From Solibacillus sp. FSL R7-0682 (lineage in GTDB: Bacteria; Bacillota; Bacilli; Bacillales_A; Planococcaceae), in contig NZ_JBBOUI010000001.1 in the NCBI RefSeq assembly GCF_038005985.1, forward strand, positions 1,198,001 through 1,262,000: a stretch of 64,000 bases of DNA, written 5' to 3'. Both the position numbers and the translations under genes were made by a program. Positions 34,483 to 44,546 of this stretch are shown in pieces. The notes beneath the pieces are model-generated. The model was not told the origin of the DNA. It did not search any database and saw only the letters and a list, made by a program, of their open reading frames with translations. The stretch's first letter is position 1. Each line of letters opens with the position of its first letter.

Positions 34483-37400
34483 ATGAAAAAAGTACTTTCA
34501 ATTGCAACTGCAGCAGCAATGGCAATTAACATCGCAAGCGTTCCATTTAATGTACTAGCTGAAGAATTACCAAATCAAAATGATGCGAAAACCGCAATAG
34601 AAGGAGAAGTGGACATATCCTATAAAACGGTAGTTAGTAAATTTAGTTTGTATGGGAAAGACTTATTAAATGCTTATAACGAAGTTTTTAAAATGGATAA
34701 CGCTAATATTAAAGCAATCGAGAATAATGGTGGAAGGTATTCTAACTCTTATCTTTCATATGCAATCGACGAGAATTTAACGACTCATTGGGAAACAGGG
34801 AAACCGAATAGTGAAAACTTTACGAATGAGGTAGTGTTTACTTTAAATGATTTAACTGAATTAAATCGTATTGTATACGCAGCACGACCAGGTGGAAAAG
34901 GCTTTGCCCAGGAGTTTGAAGTTTACGGCTCTACGACTGATGAGGGAGATAACTTCACATTTATTGCCGAGGGAGAATATAAAAAATCAGTAGGGGATGT
35001 CATTGAAATAAAATTCAACCCTACGCAATTTAAGCGTCTAAAGTTCGTGTTTAATAAAGCAAATCAAGATTGGGCAAGTGCAGCAGAATTTAGCTTTTAT
35101 AAAGAAGATGCACTATGGGATCAAATGGCATCGTTATTTACCGATAGTAGTAAAAATGAAGTGTCAGCAAATTATAATACGGTAGAAAAACTAAATCAGT
35201 TCGAAAACGAGGTCAAATCGCATCCTTTATATGAACAATTTAAAGAAGATATTCAAAATGCTAAAGCCTTATTAAATACACAGCAAATAGAAGTGACGAA
35301 AGCGATTGCGAAGCCGTTTAATCATTATGGGAATGCTCACTACTCAGCGCTTTACAGAATGGACTATTCGAATATCCAAAGTATTACAAACAATGCAGGT
35401 CACTATAGTAGTGCTGTAATTGGGAACGCTGTGGATGGCAAGTTAGATACATATTGGGAAACGAACAAAGCGAATACATCGATTTTCTCGAATGAAGTAG
35501 AAGTAACATTTAAAGAGGCAGTTACGTTAGAACGCCTTATATATGGAGCGAGACCATCTGACCGTAAAGGCTTCGCTGAAGAGTTTGAAATTTATGCTTC
35601 TCAAACCTCTCAAGGGGATACATATCAACTTGTATCAACGGGTCAGCACAGCATGATAGCTGGATTAATAGAGGCAAAATTTGAACCTACTACATTTAAA
35701 CGGTTGAAGTTTAAATTTAAGAAGTCAAATCAAAATTGGGCAACATTAGCTGAATTAGCCTTTTATAAAGAAGATGTAATCCAAAATAAAATAAACAGTT
35801 TATTTAAAGATGCTACGATGAGTGCAGTTGCGGACGAATACAGTACATTAAACCAAATCAATGAACTCGAAGAAGCAGCAAAATCGCATCCTTTATATGA
35901 AACATACAAAGAGAGCCTTGAGCAAGCTAAAAAAATTGTCAAAGGAGAGTTAGTGACAGCAGGAAGAATTATTGAAGCTGAACAGCACGGCAATATGGTC
36001 AGCCATGCTCAACAGAAGCTAAAAATGTCATATGGAACAAACAATCAACCAACAGGTATCTCGGCTAGAGCGGGTGAAAAGATTACAGTATATGTAGATG
36101 CCGATGCAAGTGGGCCTTTACCACAACTTGTCTTCACACAACAAGAAGGTAGCTGGAATGCATGGGCAAAATCTGTCAATTTATATCCAGGTAAAAATGA
36201 ATTTACTGTTCCAACGATCTATACAGGAAATGTTACCCAAGGTGGACCAATTTATATCGTCAATCCTTATACCCCAGAGCAACAAACAAAAGCACCTATC
36301 ATTCGTTTTGAAGGGGGAGAGAGATTCCCTATATTTACAAAAGATACGAATGTAGAGGAATTTAAAGCGTTTTTAACCGACTATAACAATCGATTAAATG
36401 AGGATAAAGCAGCACATCCTGATGTAAAAGAGCGTGAGTTAATTGATGTAGTAGAAATAGTAAGTGATCGAATTATCTTTACAGGCACAGCTTCACAAGC
36501 ATATAACCAGTATATTACGAATAACCTTGATCCTTTGGCTACAGTAAATGGATATGATGTCTGGATCAAGAAGTTATTTGACTTCTCTGGTCTGGACGTA
36601 AGTAGTGAAGTGCATGATCCGAAACTTATTCGAGAAAATATACGATTGATGCAGCCATATGGTGCAATGTATGCCGCAGGCAGCCATACAGGCATACAAC
36701 GAGGAACGGTTCCATTCATGTTCAGTGATTTTAGTAAAACTTATCCAGGGTGGGGGCTAACACACGAGATTGGTCATCGCATGGCTGTAGGTGTAAGGGA
36801 ATATGGTGAAGTAACAAATAATATGGTATCGATGGCCATGTCTGTCGATTATAATTCCATTGATAACCGAATTCCATTTGAAAAAATGTATAGTTATTTA
36901 ATCGCTGAAAACAAATCGGTAATGAGTGATTTATCCCTTCAAGAAAGATTAGGTGCCTTTTGGCAGCTTGAATTAGCTCACCCTGGCTATTGGTCAGAAT
37001 TAAATAAATACTATCGTGATAGATCCGTATCACTCCCGAATGGTGATCTTTCTAAGCAACAATACTTAATTCAATTTTCTTCAGAAGTATTAAATCAAGA
37101 TTTAAGTAGTTATTTTGCTAGACATGGGTTTACGGTAAATGAAGAAACAAAAGAAGCGGTAAGCCAATACTCTGCTCCTAAAAAAATCTGGTATTTAAAT
37201 AATAGTGTAGTAGGTTATCAAGAAAATGGCTTTAATAAAGATGCTTCTGTTGATGTGAGTATAAAACGTAACGAAGCAAATGAAACAAATACATTAGCAC
37301 TTTCGATAGATTCAACAAATAAAGAACATATCCTTGGATATGAAATTATTCGCAACGGTACGTTAATAGGGTTTACTTCTACTTCAACATTTGTCGATAA

Positions 37401-39588
37401 AAATTTGGATGTAAATGAAAACTATACTTATGAAGTCATTGCCTATGATAAAAAACTAAATAGCTTAAAACCCGTAGAAGTGAAAGCATTTAAGCCTACA
37501 ATTTCCATTGAAGACGAGTTGACACTTAAACTAAACCAACAATTTAACCCAATTGATTTTGTGAAAGCTGTTGACTATCAAGGAAATGATATTACAGAAG
37601 AAGTCACAATTAACTCCAATGTGGATGTAACAAAAAAAGGGAACTATGAGCTTGTTTATTCGGTAAACAACAATGGTGTTACAGAGACGAAAACAACGCA
37701 AGTTACGGTAGTCAGTGATTTTGAATATGTATCGGATATAACACCTGTAGTAGCCAATATCGCGTGGGGAGGTTATAAAATCGATAAATCTCCATCTGGT
37801 GGAACAATTGGACTGATTCGTCAAGGACTTGAAACAACTTACGCGAAAGGAATTGGCGCGCATGCTAGGTCCGAAATCACCTATAACATTGAGGGCGAAG
37901 GTTTTGATTTCTTTGAAAGTTATATTGGTATTGATCAGGCGATGAGAGGAAATAACAGTTCATCTGCAAGATTTGAAGTTTGGGTAGATGGTGAAAATCG
38001 CTTTGTGAGTGATGTATTTGGAGCAAACATAAGTAGTGAATTTGTAAAAGTACCTGTAACTGGTGCAAAAGAAGTGAAATTAATTACAACAGATGCCGGA
38101 ATGAACGGAAATACAGCTGACCATACAGTGTGGGCAGATGCAAAGTTGACAAAAAGCTCTAGTGTACCAGTGCTTAAGGTAACTTCTGAAGCAACGAAGC
38201 TTGGTCAGCCTATTGATATTAAAGGTCAATATTCAGCGATAGATGCAGAAGATGGTGATTTGACTTCGCAAGTAGTAGTGACAGGTATTGAAAAAGTTAA
38301 CTTTAATAAAGCTGGTAAGTATGAACTTTTCTATACGGTAACTGATAGTGATGGAAATACAGTAACAGAAACGAAAACAATTGCAGTAGTAAACATGGAA
38401 GACTATCGCTACCTTTCAGATTTTGATTGGATGTCCACACAGAACAGTTATGCGGCTCCAAAAAAAGATAAAGCAACGAGTGGAAATAGTTTAAGATTAA
38501 CAGCTAATGATGACAGCGAAATAGTTTATGAAAAAGGGATTGGCGCACATTCTAATTCGACAATCGTATATGATTTAACAACAAATAAAGATGCCGCTTA
38601 CTTTACTTCATATGTTGGTGTGGATCGACAAATGTATAATACAGTAGGATCTGTAGTGTTCCAAGTATACGTGGATGGCGTAAAGCAGTTCGACAGCGGA
38701 TTAATGACATCTAAAGTACCTCAACAATTCGTTGAAGTAAACATTTCGGGAGCAAAGGAATTGAAATTAGTCGTAACCGACGGCGGTAATGGAAATGGCT
38801 CTGACCATGCAACATGGGGAGATGCTAAATTCCATAATGCAAATGCGGATCGAGTATATACAGGTGATTTAGAAACTGTATTGGTAGCTGTGGAAGCAAT
38901 AATTACAGAAAACTATTCGGAGACTAGTGTGCAAGCTTTACAAACTGCCATAGCAAAAGCGAAAGAAGTATTAGCAAACAAGATGGCGACACAAACAGAA
39001 GTAGATGGAGCATTAGCAGCCTTAGAAAACGCGAAAACAAATCTTGAGGAAATTGATTTAAATCAAGTAGTTACGATTAAAGATTCCAATTTGACCAATG
39101 CCATTAAAACTACATTAGGCTTACAAGGGGATATCACACTAAGTGATATGTATAAACTGACAAGCTTAACAAGCGAATCACAACGCGTACGATCTTTGGA
39201 AGGCTTGGAAAATGCTAAAAATTTAGAGACATTAAATATGATTGGAAATGAAATAACTGACTTCTCTCCCTTAAAAGAATTAAGTAAATTAACGACATTG
39301 TATGCTGATCCCCAGTTTGTTGAAATGGGAGAAGTAAAAGGTCCAGTAGTTAATGTAGACAATATAGTCATCGGTTTAGATGGAAAAAAAGTGAAACCTA
39401 ATGTAGCTGAATATTTCCACACGATTAACAAAGAAGTCAAAGCGATAGATGTAAATGCATTGGATGAAAATCCAGAAACGTTTAAAATTGATCTTACAAA
39501 CGAAGACAATGGTCTATATTGGCTTGGGCTTTCTTTTAAAATTGAAGAAAACACAGTCATGTTACGCTATTTGATTAATAACAAATAA
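34483..39588 (+). CDS. Secreted multidomain M60 (enhancin/mucinase-like) metalloprotease
   Basis: A 1701-residue exported protein with a signal peptide (1-26, ending NVLAEE). Two discoidin/CBM32-like domains lie at about 45-210 and 275-425 (SYAIDENLTTHWETGKP; GNAVDGKLDTYWETNKA). A peptidase M60 domain follows (about 560-920) with zinc ligands H761 and H765, catalytic E762 and E776 in THEIGHRMAVGVREYGE. Next come an Ig-like domain (about 1003-1076), two NPCBM-type domains (about 1082-1223 and 1306-1456) separated by a second Ig-like domain, a FIVAR helical repeat (about 1459-1526) and a degenerate leucine-rich-repeat region (about 1530-1620). M60 enzymes cleave O-glycosylated mucin-like proteins. 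No LPxTG or SLH anchor is visible. ATG 34483 follows AGGAGG (34470-34475). Single gene with its own terminator. Confidence 0.9.
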   Translation: MKKVLSIATAAAMAINIASVPFNVLAEELPNQNDAKTAIEGEVDISYKTVVSKFSLYGKDLLNAYNEVFKMDNANIKAIENNGGRYSNSYLSYAIDENLTTHWETGKPNSENFTNEVVFTLNDLTELNRIVYAARPGGKGFAQEFEVYGSTTDEGDNFTFIAEGEYKKSVGDVIEIKFNPTQFKRLKFVFNKANQDWASAAEFSFYKEDALWDQMASLFTDSSKNEVSANYNTVEKLNQFENEVKSHPLYEQFKEDIQNAKALLNTQQIEVTKAIAKPFNHYGNAHYSALYRMDYSNIQSITNNAGHYSSAVIGNAVDGKLDTYWETNKANTSIFSNEVEVTFKEAVTLERLIYGARPSDRKGFAEEFEIYASQTSQGDTYQLVSTGQHSMIAGLIEAKFEPTTFKRLKFKFKKSNQNWATLAELAFYKEDVIQNKINSLFKDATMSAVADEYSTLNQINELEEAAKSHPLYETYKESLEQAKKIVKGELVTAGRIIEAEQHGNMVSHAQQKLKMSYGTNNQPTGISARAGEKITVYVDADASGPLPQLVFTQQEGSWNAWAKSVNLYPGKNEFTVPTIYTGNVTQGGPIYIVNPYTPEQQTKAPIIRFEGGERFPIFTKDTNVEEFKAFLTDYNNRLNEDKAAHPDVKERELIDVVEIVSDRIIFTGTASQAYNQYITNNLDPLATVNGYDVWIKKLFDFSGLDVSSEVHDPKLIRENIRLMQPYGAMYAAGSHTGIQRGTVPFMFSDFSKTYPGWGLTHEIGHRMAVGVREYGEVTNNMVSMAMSVDYNSIDNRIPFEKMYSYLIAENKSVMSDLSLQERLGAFWQLELAHPGYWSELNKYYRDRSVSLPNGDLSKQQYLIQFSSEVLNQDLSSYFARHGFTVNEETKEAVSQYSAPKKIWYLNNSVVGYQENGFNKDASVDVSIKRNEANETNTLALSIDSTNKEHILGYEIIRNGTLIGFTSTSTFVDKNLDVNENYTYEVIAYDKKLNSLKPVEVKAFKPTISIEDELTLKLNQQFNPIDFVKAVDYQGNDITEEVTINSNVDVTKKGNYELVYSVNNNGVTETKTTQVTVVSDFEYVSDITPVVANIAWGGYKIDKSPSGGTIGLIRQGLETTYAKGIGAHARSEITYNIEGEGFDFFESYIGIDQAMRGNNSSSARFEVWVDGENRFVSDVFGANISSEFVKVPVTGAKEVKLITTDAGMNGNTADHTVWADAKLTKSSSVPVLKVTSEATKLGQPIDIKGQYSAIDAEDGDLTSQVVVTGIEKVNFNKAGKYELFYTVTDSDGNTVTETKTIAVVNMEDYRYLSDFDWMSTQNSYAAPKKDKATSGNSLRLTANDDSEIVYEKGIGAHSNSTIVYDLTTNKDAAYFTSYVGVDRQMYNTVGSVVFQVYVDGVKQFDSGLMTSKVPQQFVEVNISGAKELKLVVTDGGNGNGSDHATWGDAKFHNANADRVYTGDLETVLVAVEAIITENYSETSVQALQTAIAKAKEVLANKMATQTEVDGALAALENAKTNLEEIDLNQVVTIKDSNLTNAIKTTLGLQGDITLSDMYKLTSLTSESQRVRSLEGLENAKNLETLNMIGNEITDFSPLKELSKLTTLYADPQFVEMGEVKGPVVNVDNIVIGLDGKKVKPNVAEYFHTINKEVKAIDVNALDENPETFKIDLTNEDNGLYWLGLSFKIEENTVMLRYLINNK

Positions 39589-39610
39589 AACTTAGCACTA
39601 AAATAACCGA

Positions 39611-39650
39611 AGCCCAGCTCCCTATTTTAAAAAAAGGAGCTGGGCTTTTT
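39611..39650 (+). terminator. Terminator of the M60 gene
   Basis: AGCCCAGCTCC (39611-39621) and GGAGCTGGGCT (39636-39646) form a perfect 11-bp stem followed by TTTT. Confidence 0.9.
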
Positions 39651-39690
39651 AGCTATGAAGTAATTCTAAGTTTAGGAGGAACCTCGGAAT

Positions 39691-41334
39691 TTAATTTCCA
39701 GGTTTAAGTGGAATACGTAACTCAGCTTCGCGATTATGAATTGTATAATTTGAAATGTAAATGTCGATGTTTTTCTTGTCAAAATTCTTATATACATCCA
39801 TACTTTGATTATTTTCGTCTCCAAAAATACCAAAAATAGTAGGTCGTCCATAATTTTTTTCCTTACCTTCTAGATAGAAGGTTTGATTAACCCCACCAAA
39901 TTTGCGGTCTGGGCTTACGGATTCTACATAGAGGTTATTATCTTTCATATAATATTTCCATGAGATTGGATAACCTTTAATAGAAGTCGTTAAGCTTTGA
40001 GGTGTCGCTGATATATTAGTCAAACTGATTGGCTTGTCATGACCATTATACTCATCTACTCGGTGATTAGCGATAAACGTAATTGGTTGTCTAGCTAAAG
40101 ATGTAATATCAATACCTTCAAGTTCAAAACGTAGCTCCGTCTTTTTAGGGTCTCTTGTATCCCACATGTTTCCGTTTAATAGAGTCCCACCTACATCAAG
40201 TTGATAGTCCATATAAGGAAGGCGAGGATAAGTCTTTTCATGATGAAGTACAAGGCGGACTTGGGTCGGTGTCACAATCATTTCACTAATTTCAGTTTTG
40301 TTAGGTACGTTTGGTACAGCGATCTTTAACACGTCTTTAAATGATCCATTTTCTACTTGTTTTTTAGATAGAGCTAAATTTAAGTTCCAAGTATTTTTGG
40401 CGGTAGCTAATGGATAATTATAGACTAGTTGAAATTGGGTCCCCTCTGCACGTAATGCATTAGTTTTAAATGTTTGCTTGTTTACATATTCACCTTGTTC
40501 ACCTGGACCACCGTATACAGATGCTTCAACTTCTAAAATAGTATTCAAGTCATTTACAGCTTCGATATGAGCAAAACTGTTTTTCTCCATTTTTGTATCA
40601 GACAACATAATGGAAGAGATAAGTAATGTTTTATCTTCGGTTGGTTCAAAAGCTTGTATTCTTACACTTTCAATTCCATCTTTCTGAACGGTGAAGTTTT
40701 GGGTATTTGTATCTTTAGGATTGTAAGGAATAGTTTGCTTTTTATCATCGATGAATTGAATATTCTCTATTACAAACTGAACATCTGCTTTCTGTCCTTT
40801 TACAATCCAGTCCGTCTCAAAATAACCTTGAAATACACCGAGCTCATCGTTCCACTGGGTTGAATATCTACCTTCAATGAGCTCGCCATTTTGATCTTTA
40901 AGCCCGATATGGTCAAAGATTATATCCTTCCCGTTCCATGACTCACCGGCTTTTAAGCTATATAGTATGAAGGTTCTATTTTCGTCCATAAAAGCTGTCT
41001 GTACGGTCAATGTTATATCCTCTTTTGTAATGGATTGCTCAATTGCTTGTCCTAGTCCTTGCTCAAAAGCAGATTGAATACCTGCTCTATGGGTAAGTAA
41101 TGTGGACCAGTCATAAGTTAATGCAGCATAGACTGGTGTAACCATCAAAGCTACTGCTAGTCCTACTACTAAAGCAAATCGTTTTTGTTTTCGAAGACGA
41201 TTTTTAGTTGGATTAACATCAGGATTTTTTAGCTCATCTTGCTTAATACTATGCCACATCTGATCAAAATCAGGGTACGATATGTTATTTGGTTCTTTCA
41301 TTTGGGTTTTTAGCTTGTTTTCAAAACGTTCCAA
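39691..41334 (-). CDS. DUF4179 anti-sigma-type membrane protein
   Basis: A 547-residue protein. A cytoplasmic N-terminus (1-50) precedes one membrane helix (about 51-70, FALVVGLAVALMVTPVYAAL) and a large extracellular part starting with the DUF4179 domain (about 85-185, ITLTVQTAFMDENRTFILYS) and continuing with Ig-like beta domains. Proteins of this build are encoded with ECF sigma factors and restrain them. It starts at TTG 41334 after AAGGGAGAG and overlaps the sigma gene by 14 bases. Confidence 0.87.
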   Translation of the reverse strand: MERFENKLKTQMKEPNNISYPDFDQMWHSIKQDELKNPDVNPTKNRLRKQKRFALVVGLAVALMVTPVYAALTYDWSTLLTHRAGIQSAFEQGLGQAIEQSITKEDITLTVQTAFMDENRTFILYSLKAGESWNGKDIIFDHIGLKDQNGELIEGRYSTQWNDELGVFQGYFETDWIVKGQKADVQFVIENIQFIDDKKQTIPYNPKDTNTQNFTVQKDGIESVRIQAFEPTEDKTLLISSIMLSDTKMEKNSFAHIEAVNDLNTILEVEASVYGGPGEQGEYVNKQTFKTNALRAEGTQFQLVYNYPLATAKNTWNLNLALSKKQVENGSFKDVLKIAVPNVPNKTEISEMIVTPTQVRLVLHHEKTYPRLPYMDYQLDVGGTLLNGNMWDTRDPKKTELRFELEGIDITSLARQPITFIANHRVDEYNGHDKPISLTNISATPQSLTTSIKGYPISWKYYMKDNNLYVESVSPDRKFGGVNQTFYLEGKEKNYGRPTIFGIFGDENNQSMDVYKNFDKKNIDIYISNYTIHNREAELRIPLKPGN

Positions 41335-41854
41335 ATTGATTCTCTCCCTTCAAGAATGAATGATGCTTGTAATCAACTTTTTTGCGTAGAATCTTCAATG
41401 CCTTATGAAGTCTCGACTTGACAGTGCCTACAGGAATATTTAAGGTTTCTGCAATTTCCGTCAATGATAGCTCACCAATATAGCGTAGTGTGATGACTGC
41501 CAGTAACTTCTCTGGAAGTTGCTTAAGTAGTTCGTCCCATTCGGCAGCTTCTGCTTTTTCTAGTAAAATGGTGTCTAACGATTTCACCGAGGAAATCATT
41601 TGTTCGTGTAACCGTTGTACTTGATTCTGCTTTTCTCTTTGGGTCTGATTCTTTTTAATAAGATTTAAGCAATGATTCATCGTGACGCGCATAAGCCATG
41701 CGCGTAAATGCTCAACATTTCTCCAATCTTGGCGAAAGACCGTAATAAATACATCATGGCATACATCTTCTGCATCTTGGGTGTTTCGAAGCATGTAATA
41801 GCAGGTACGGTATACATCTTTGTTATATAAATCGAATAAATCTCGTTCTGTCAA
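41321..41854 (-). CDS. ECF-type RNA polymerase sigma factor
   Basis: A 177-residue group 4 sigma factor. Region 2 contains MLRNTQDAEDVCHDVFITVF and AWLMRVTMNHCLNLIKK; region 4 contains LRYIGELSLTEIAETLNIPV and GTVKSRLHKALKILRKK. It starts at TTG 41854 with AAAGGAG upstream. Upstream on the minus strand a TGAACCTTTT box resembles an ECF -35 element, but no matching CGTC is present, so autoregulation is uncertain. Its DUF4179 partner overlaps its 3' end. Confidence 0.93.
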   Translation of the reverse strand: MTERDLFDLYNKDVYRTCYYMLRNTQDAEDVCHDVFITVFRQDWRNVEHLRAWLMRVTMNHCLNLIKKNQTQREKQNQVQRLHEQMISSVKSLDTILLEKAEAAEWDELLKQLPEKLLAVITLRYIGELSLTEIAETLNIPVGTVKSRLHKALKILRKKVDYKHHSFLKGENQFGTF

Positions 41855-41929
41855 TTTGAGACACTCCTTTCTTTGCGGTATACATTATAAACAAATGACT
41901 TTTGGAAAAGGTTCATTTTTTATCCCAAG

Positions 41930-41965
41930 AAAAAAGGGAACGCCTAAAAGATAGGCAGTTCCCTT
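41930..41965 (-). terminator. Terminator of cwlJ
   Basis: AAGGGAACGCCTA (41934-41946) and TAGGCAGTTCCCTT (41952-41965) pair with one bulge. On the minus strand the hairpin is followed by TTTTTT. Confidence 0.8.
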
Positions 41966-42021
41966 CATTTATTCCTTAGTTAAGCTAAAGTTTGTTTATA
42001 AAGTTAGGCTACACGAAGTTC

Positions 42022-42462
42022 CTAACCCATATAAACACTATCACATGTTCCACCTATTGGTTCATAAAAACAATGTTGTTTAAATTGACCAGTAAAAGGT
42101 TGATTGTACCATGTTGGAGGACACTCCCCAAATGGATTAAAATACCAAAGGGCATATTTCGCTGGATGGACTCTCCAATATTCTAAATTTTGCCTAGCTA
42201 ATCTTCGTTCAGTATCTCTTGCTCGTTGATAAAACATATTTCCTTTTTGTACAGCCTCAAAAGAGTAATTGTTTCCTTGCACTTGAAAAATAACGTCTTC
42301 AATTGTTCGGACATCTCTAAAGTCTAAACAATCTGCTATAGCACGATTAACGATTACATTGCCAACATATAACATCCCTTGCTTGCCTTCACCTTCAGCC
42401 TCTGCTCGCATCATCCTAGCCATTAAATCAACATCTGCTTCTCGGTATTTTATTCTTGGCAT
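42022..42462 (-). CDS. cwlJ: CwlJ, spore cortex-lytic hydrolase
   Basis: A 146-residue single-domain Hydrolase_2 (SleB/CwlJ) protein that degrades cortex peptidoglycan during germination. It follows the B. subtilis CwlJ pattern closely: ADVDLMARMMRAEAEGEGKQ with the catalytic Glu, GNVIVNR, FEAVQKGNMFYQRARDTERR and a CPPTWYNQPFTGQFKQHCFY ending. There is no signal peptide, as expected for an enzyme made in the mother cell and placed in the coat. gerQ, the usual neighbour, is absent. A CATACTAT box (minus strand, 42487-42480) could be a sporulation -10 element, but no clear -35 was found. ATG 42462 follows GAGGTG. Confidence 0.95.
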   Translation of the reverse strand: MPRIKYREADVDLMARMMRAEAEGEGKQGMLYVGNVIVNRAIADCLDFRDVRTIEDVIFQVQGNNYSFEAVQKGNMFYQRARDTERRLARQNLEYWRVHPAKYALWYFNPFGECPPTWYNQPFTGQFKQHCFYEPIGGTCDSVYMG

Positions 42463-42514
42463 TTATTCACCTCATAGCTATAGTATGAAGAAAAGCCTAA
42501 AGTGATGTCATTTT

Positions 42515-43045
42515 TTAGATGCTTTTGTCGAACGTTTCTTGAAATGTTTTATGTAATTTTCTAAAATCCTTTTTTGTTTGAAGGTGAATTAATTTTTGAT
42601 GAAAAGGCATCAATATTTCAGCAATTTCATCTTGGTATTTTTCCTCATGTTGATTATTCCATTTATGCATACTTTTAAGCATGTTTATAGTTGGTTTATA
42701 ATTTGATTTTTCTATTCTTAAATACTGTTTAGCAAATCGTTTGTTAATTCGGTATAGTCTTACATATTTAGAAGGCTCATAGTATATAATTTTATGTGCT
42801 TCAGCTAGTAGTGGTTCGACCCAAGAATGTGTATGTACACCTTCTATAATCCAAGCATCTTCCTCTAATATAGTAGCGATAATATTTGTAATTGTTTCAT
42901 CTGTACGTCGAATATCCCCGGTAGGATTACGCTCCCATACAATATTATCAATTTCAAAATAAGGGATAAAAAATTCTTTAGTAAGAGTTTTTGCTAAAGT
43001 TGATTTACCACTTCCTACAGGACCAATAATGTGAATCTTAACCAT
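42515..43045 (-). CDS. Small P-loop kinase (adenylate-kinase/topology-modulation-like)
   Basis: A 176-residue protein with Walker A GPVGSGKST at the N-terminus and the layout of the AAA/adenylate-kinase-related group often called DNA topology modulation protein (FlaR-like): FEIDNIVWERNPTG and AWIIEGVHTHSWVEPLL. It probably phosphorylates a small substrate; the role is not known. ATG 43045 is chosen since AAGGTG lies about eight bases upstream; the open frame extends to 43177 without a ribosome binding site. Confidence 0.8.
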   Translation of the reverse strand: MVKIHIIGPVGSGKSTLAKTLTKEFFIPYFEIDNIVWERNPTGDIRRTDETITNIIATILEEDAWIIEGVHTHSWVEPLLAEAHKIIYYEPSKYVRLYRINKRFAKQYLRIEKSNYKPTINMLKSMHKWNNQHEEKYQDEIAEILMPFHQKLIHLQTKKDFRKLHKTFQETFDKSI

Positions 43046-43238
43046 GTAACACACCTTCTCAACTGTCAACCTTGTTGTTTTTTTTATATGTAAATTTATA
43101 CATTTATAGTAATCTATGATTAAAGCAAAATCAATTTTGCAACAAAGATAGTTATTTTTAAATAATCGAATTACCATATAAAGTGAATAGTTGATATTTT
43201 AGGGATGTTTAAAAATAGATAAGCAGGAGGAAATAGAG

Positions 43239-44546
43239 ATGTGCTCAGAAATTAATTCACCACGTATTGTTGTTAGTGCTATTAGTTCATTGATTGATAG
43301 AACTATTGATATTCAAGTAATTGATTTACAGCCGCAACAGGAAATAGAAATAAGAGCAAGGCGGACAACTAATAGTTTGAAGCCATTATCTTTAGAATCT
43401 AATGCAAAATATAGAGCTAATAATGAAGGAATAGTCGATTTAAATACACAGCAACCTTTATCAGGTACATACTCGGGGATTAATGGGATGGGATTATTCT
43501 GGTCATTTGAAGTAGTGGAAGTGCAAGAAAATATTAAAAAGGATGATCGACCATCACACCCTTTATCACCGCACATTATTACGTTATCCCTTTTAATTGA
43601 TCATGTTCTTGTTGATGAAGTTGAAATCAAAAGATTATGGCTAGATGAACAGATTTCCCGCTATTCAGTCAAAGAACATGGACTTGTTGGAACTTATTTT
43701 TACAATGAAAACATAACAACGCCTTTGCCAGGAATAATTATACTTGGTGGCTCAGAAGGTGGGATATATGAATATCCTGCTGCGTTATTAGCATCACATG
43801 GTTTTTCAGTGTTAGCCCTTGCATACTTTGGTGTCGAGAGTCTTCCTAAGAATCTAGTCAATATTCCACTCGAATATGTAAAAACAGCGATTGACTGGAT
43901 GAAACAACGTAACGAAGTAACAAATGGCTGGTTAGGTATACATGGAACATCAAGGGGAGCAGAACTTTCATTATTATCAGCTAGTTTATTTCCAGAATTA
44001 CGTGCTGCTGTAGCATTAAATGGATTCGCTGTCGCGTTTAGTGGCATTGTCCCTTGGACTGATGAAAAAACGCTTCCCCCAGCTTGGTTATATCAGGACA
44101 AACCACTACCATATCTCTCGCCAGAAAATCCGATAGCGGTAGCCCTTTCATGCAAAGATATGTGGAATGAACGAAGAGGAAATCCACTTGGACAATGGTA
44201 TAGTGCTTTAGCATCTGATCCAGAAGCAACAAAGAAAGCAGAAATCCAGGTAGAGAAAATAAATGGACCTGTATTAATTATATCCGGAGAGGAAGATGAT
44301 GTGGACACGGTTGGTCTCTCACAGAGGGCTATAAAACGGTTGGAAGAACATCGATCGCCTTATCCATATGACCACCTCATTTACCCTGGAGCAGGTCATT
44401 CAATCGGAATCCCTAATTTAATGATTGCCTATAAGCAAGGAAATACAAAGGATAATGCCTATGCAAGTAAAGATTCATGGGCAAAAACCATTGCCTTCTT
44501 TAAAAAAAGCTATTATAACTACATCATGAAGGAGGAAATTTTATGA
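43239..44546 (+). CDS. Acyl-CoA thioester hydrolase / BAAT-family alpha/beta hydrolase
   Basis: A 435-residue protein with an N-terminal Ig-like Bile_Hydr_Trans domain (about 10-140) and a C-terminal BAAT_C alpha/beta-hydrolase domain (about 165-430). The nucleophile elbow is GIHGTSRGAEL, with Ser in place of the Cys used by acyltransferases, which favours thioesterase activity. The acid and His lie in ISGEEDDVD and PGAGHSIGIP. ATG 43239 follows AGGAGGAAAT. It overlaps the following GNAT gene by 4 bases (ATGA). In bacteria these enzymes are of uncertain substrate; a detoxification or antibiotic-related role is only speculation. Confidence 0.88.
   Translation: MCSEINSPRIVVSAISSLIDRTIDIQVIDLQPQQEIEIRARRTTNSLKPLSLESNAKYRANNEGIVDLNTQQPLSGTYSGINGMGLFWSFEVVEVQENIKKDDRPSHPLSPHIITLSLLIDHVLVDEVEIKRLWLDEQISRYSVKEHGLVGTYFYNENITTPLPGIIILGGSEGGIYEYPAALLASHGFSVLALAYFGVESLPKNLVNIPLEYVKTAIDWMKQRNEVTNGWLGIHGTSRGAELSLLSASLFPELRAAVALNGFAVAFSGIVPWTDEKTLPPAWLYQDKPLPYLSPENPIAVALSCKDMWNERRGNPLGQWYSALASDPEATKKAEIQVEKINGPVLIISGEEDDVDTVGLSQRAIKRLEEHRSPYPYDHLIYPGAGHSIGIPNLMIAYKQGNTKDNAYASKDSWAKTIAFFKKSYYNYIMKEEIL

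Noticed and set aside
39063-39560. 165-codon antisense open frame in the M60 gene
   Set aside because: Serine-rich shadow frame with no start signal; the sense strand encodes a coherent domain.
41855-41930. ECF promoter for the second sigma operon
   Set aside because: A TGAACCTTTT box is present on the minus strand but no CGTC-like -10 lies at proper distance, so it is not listed as a promoter.
42480-42487. Sporulation -10 element before cwlJ
   Set aside because: CATACTAT is suggestive, but no -35 element fits and the transcript would begin at the ribosome binding site.
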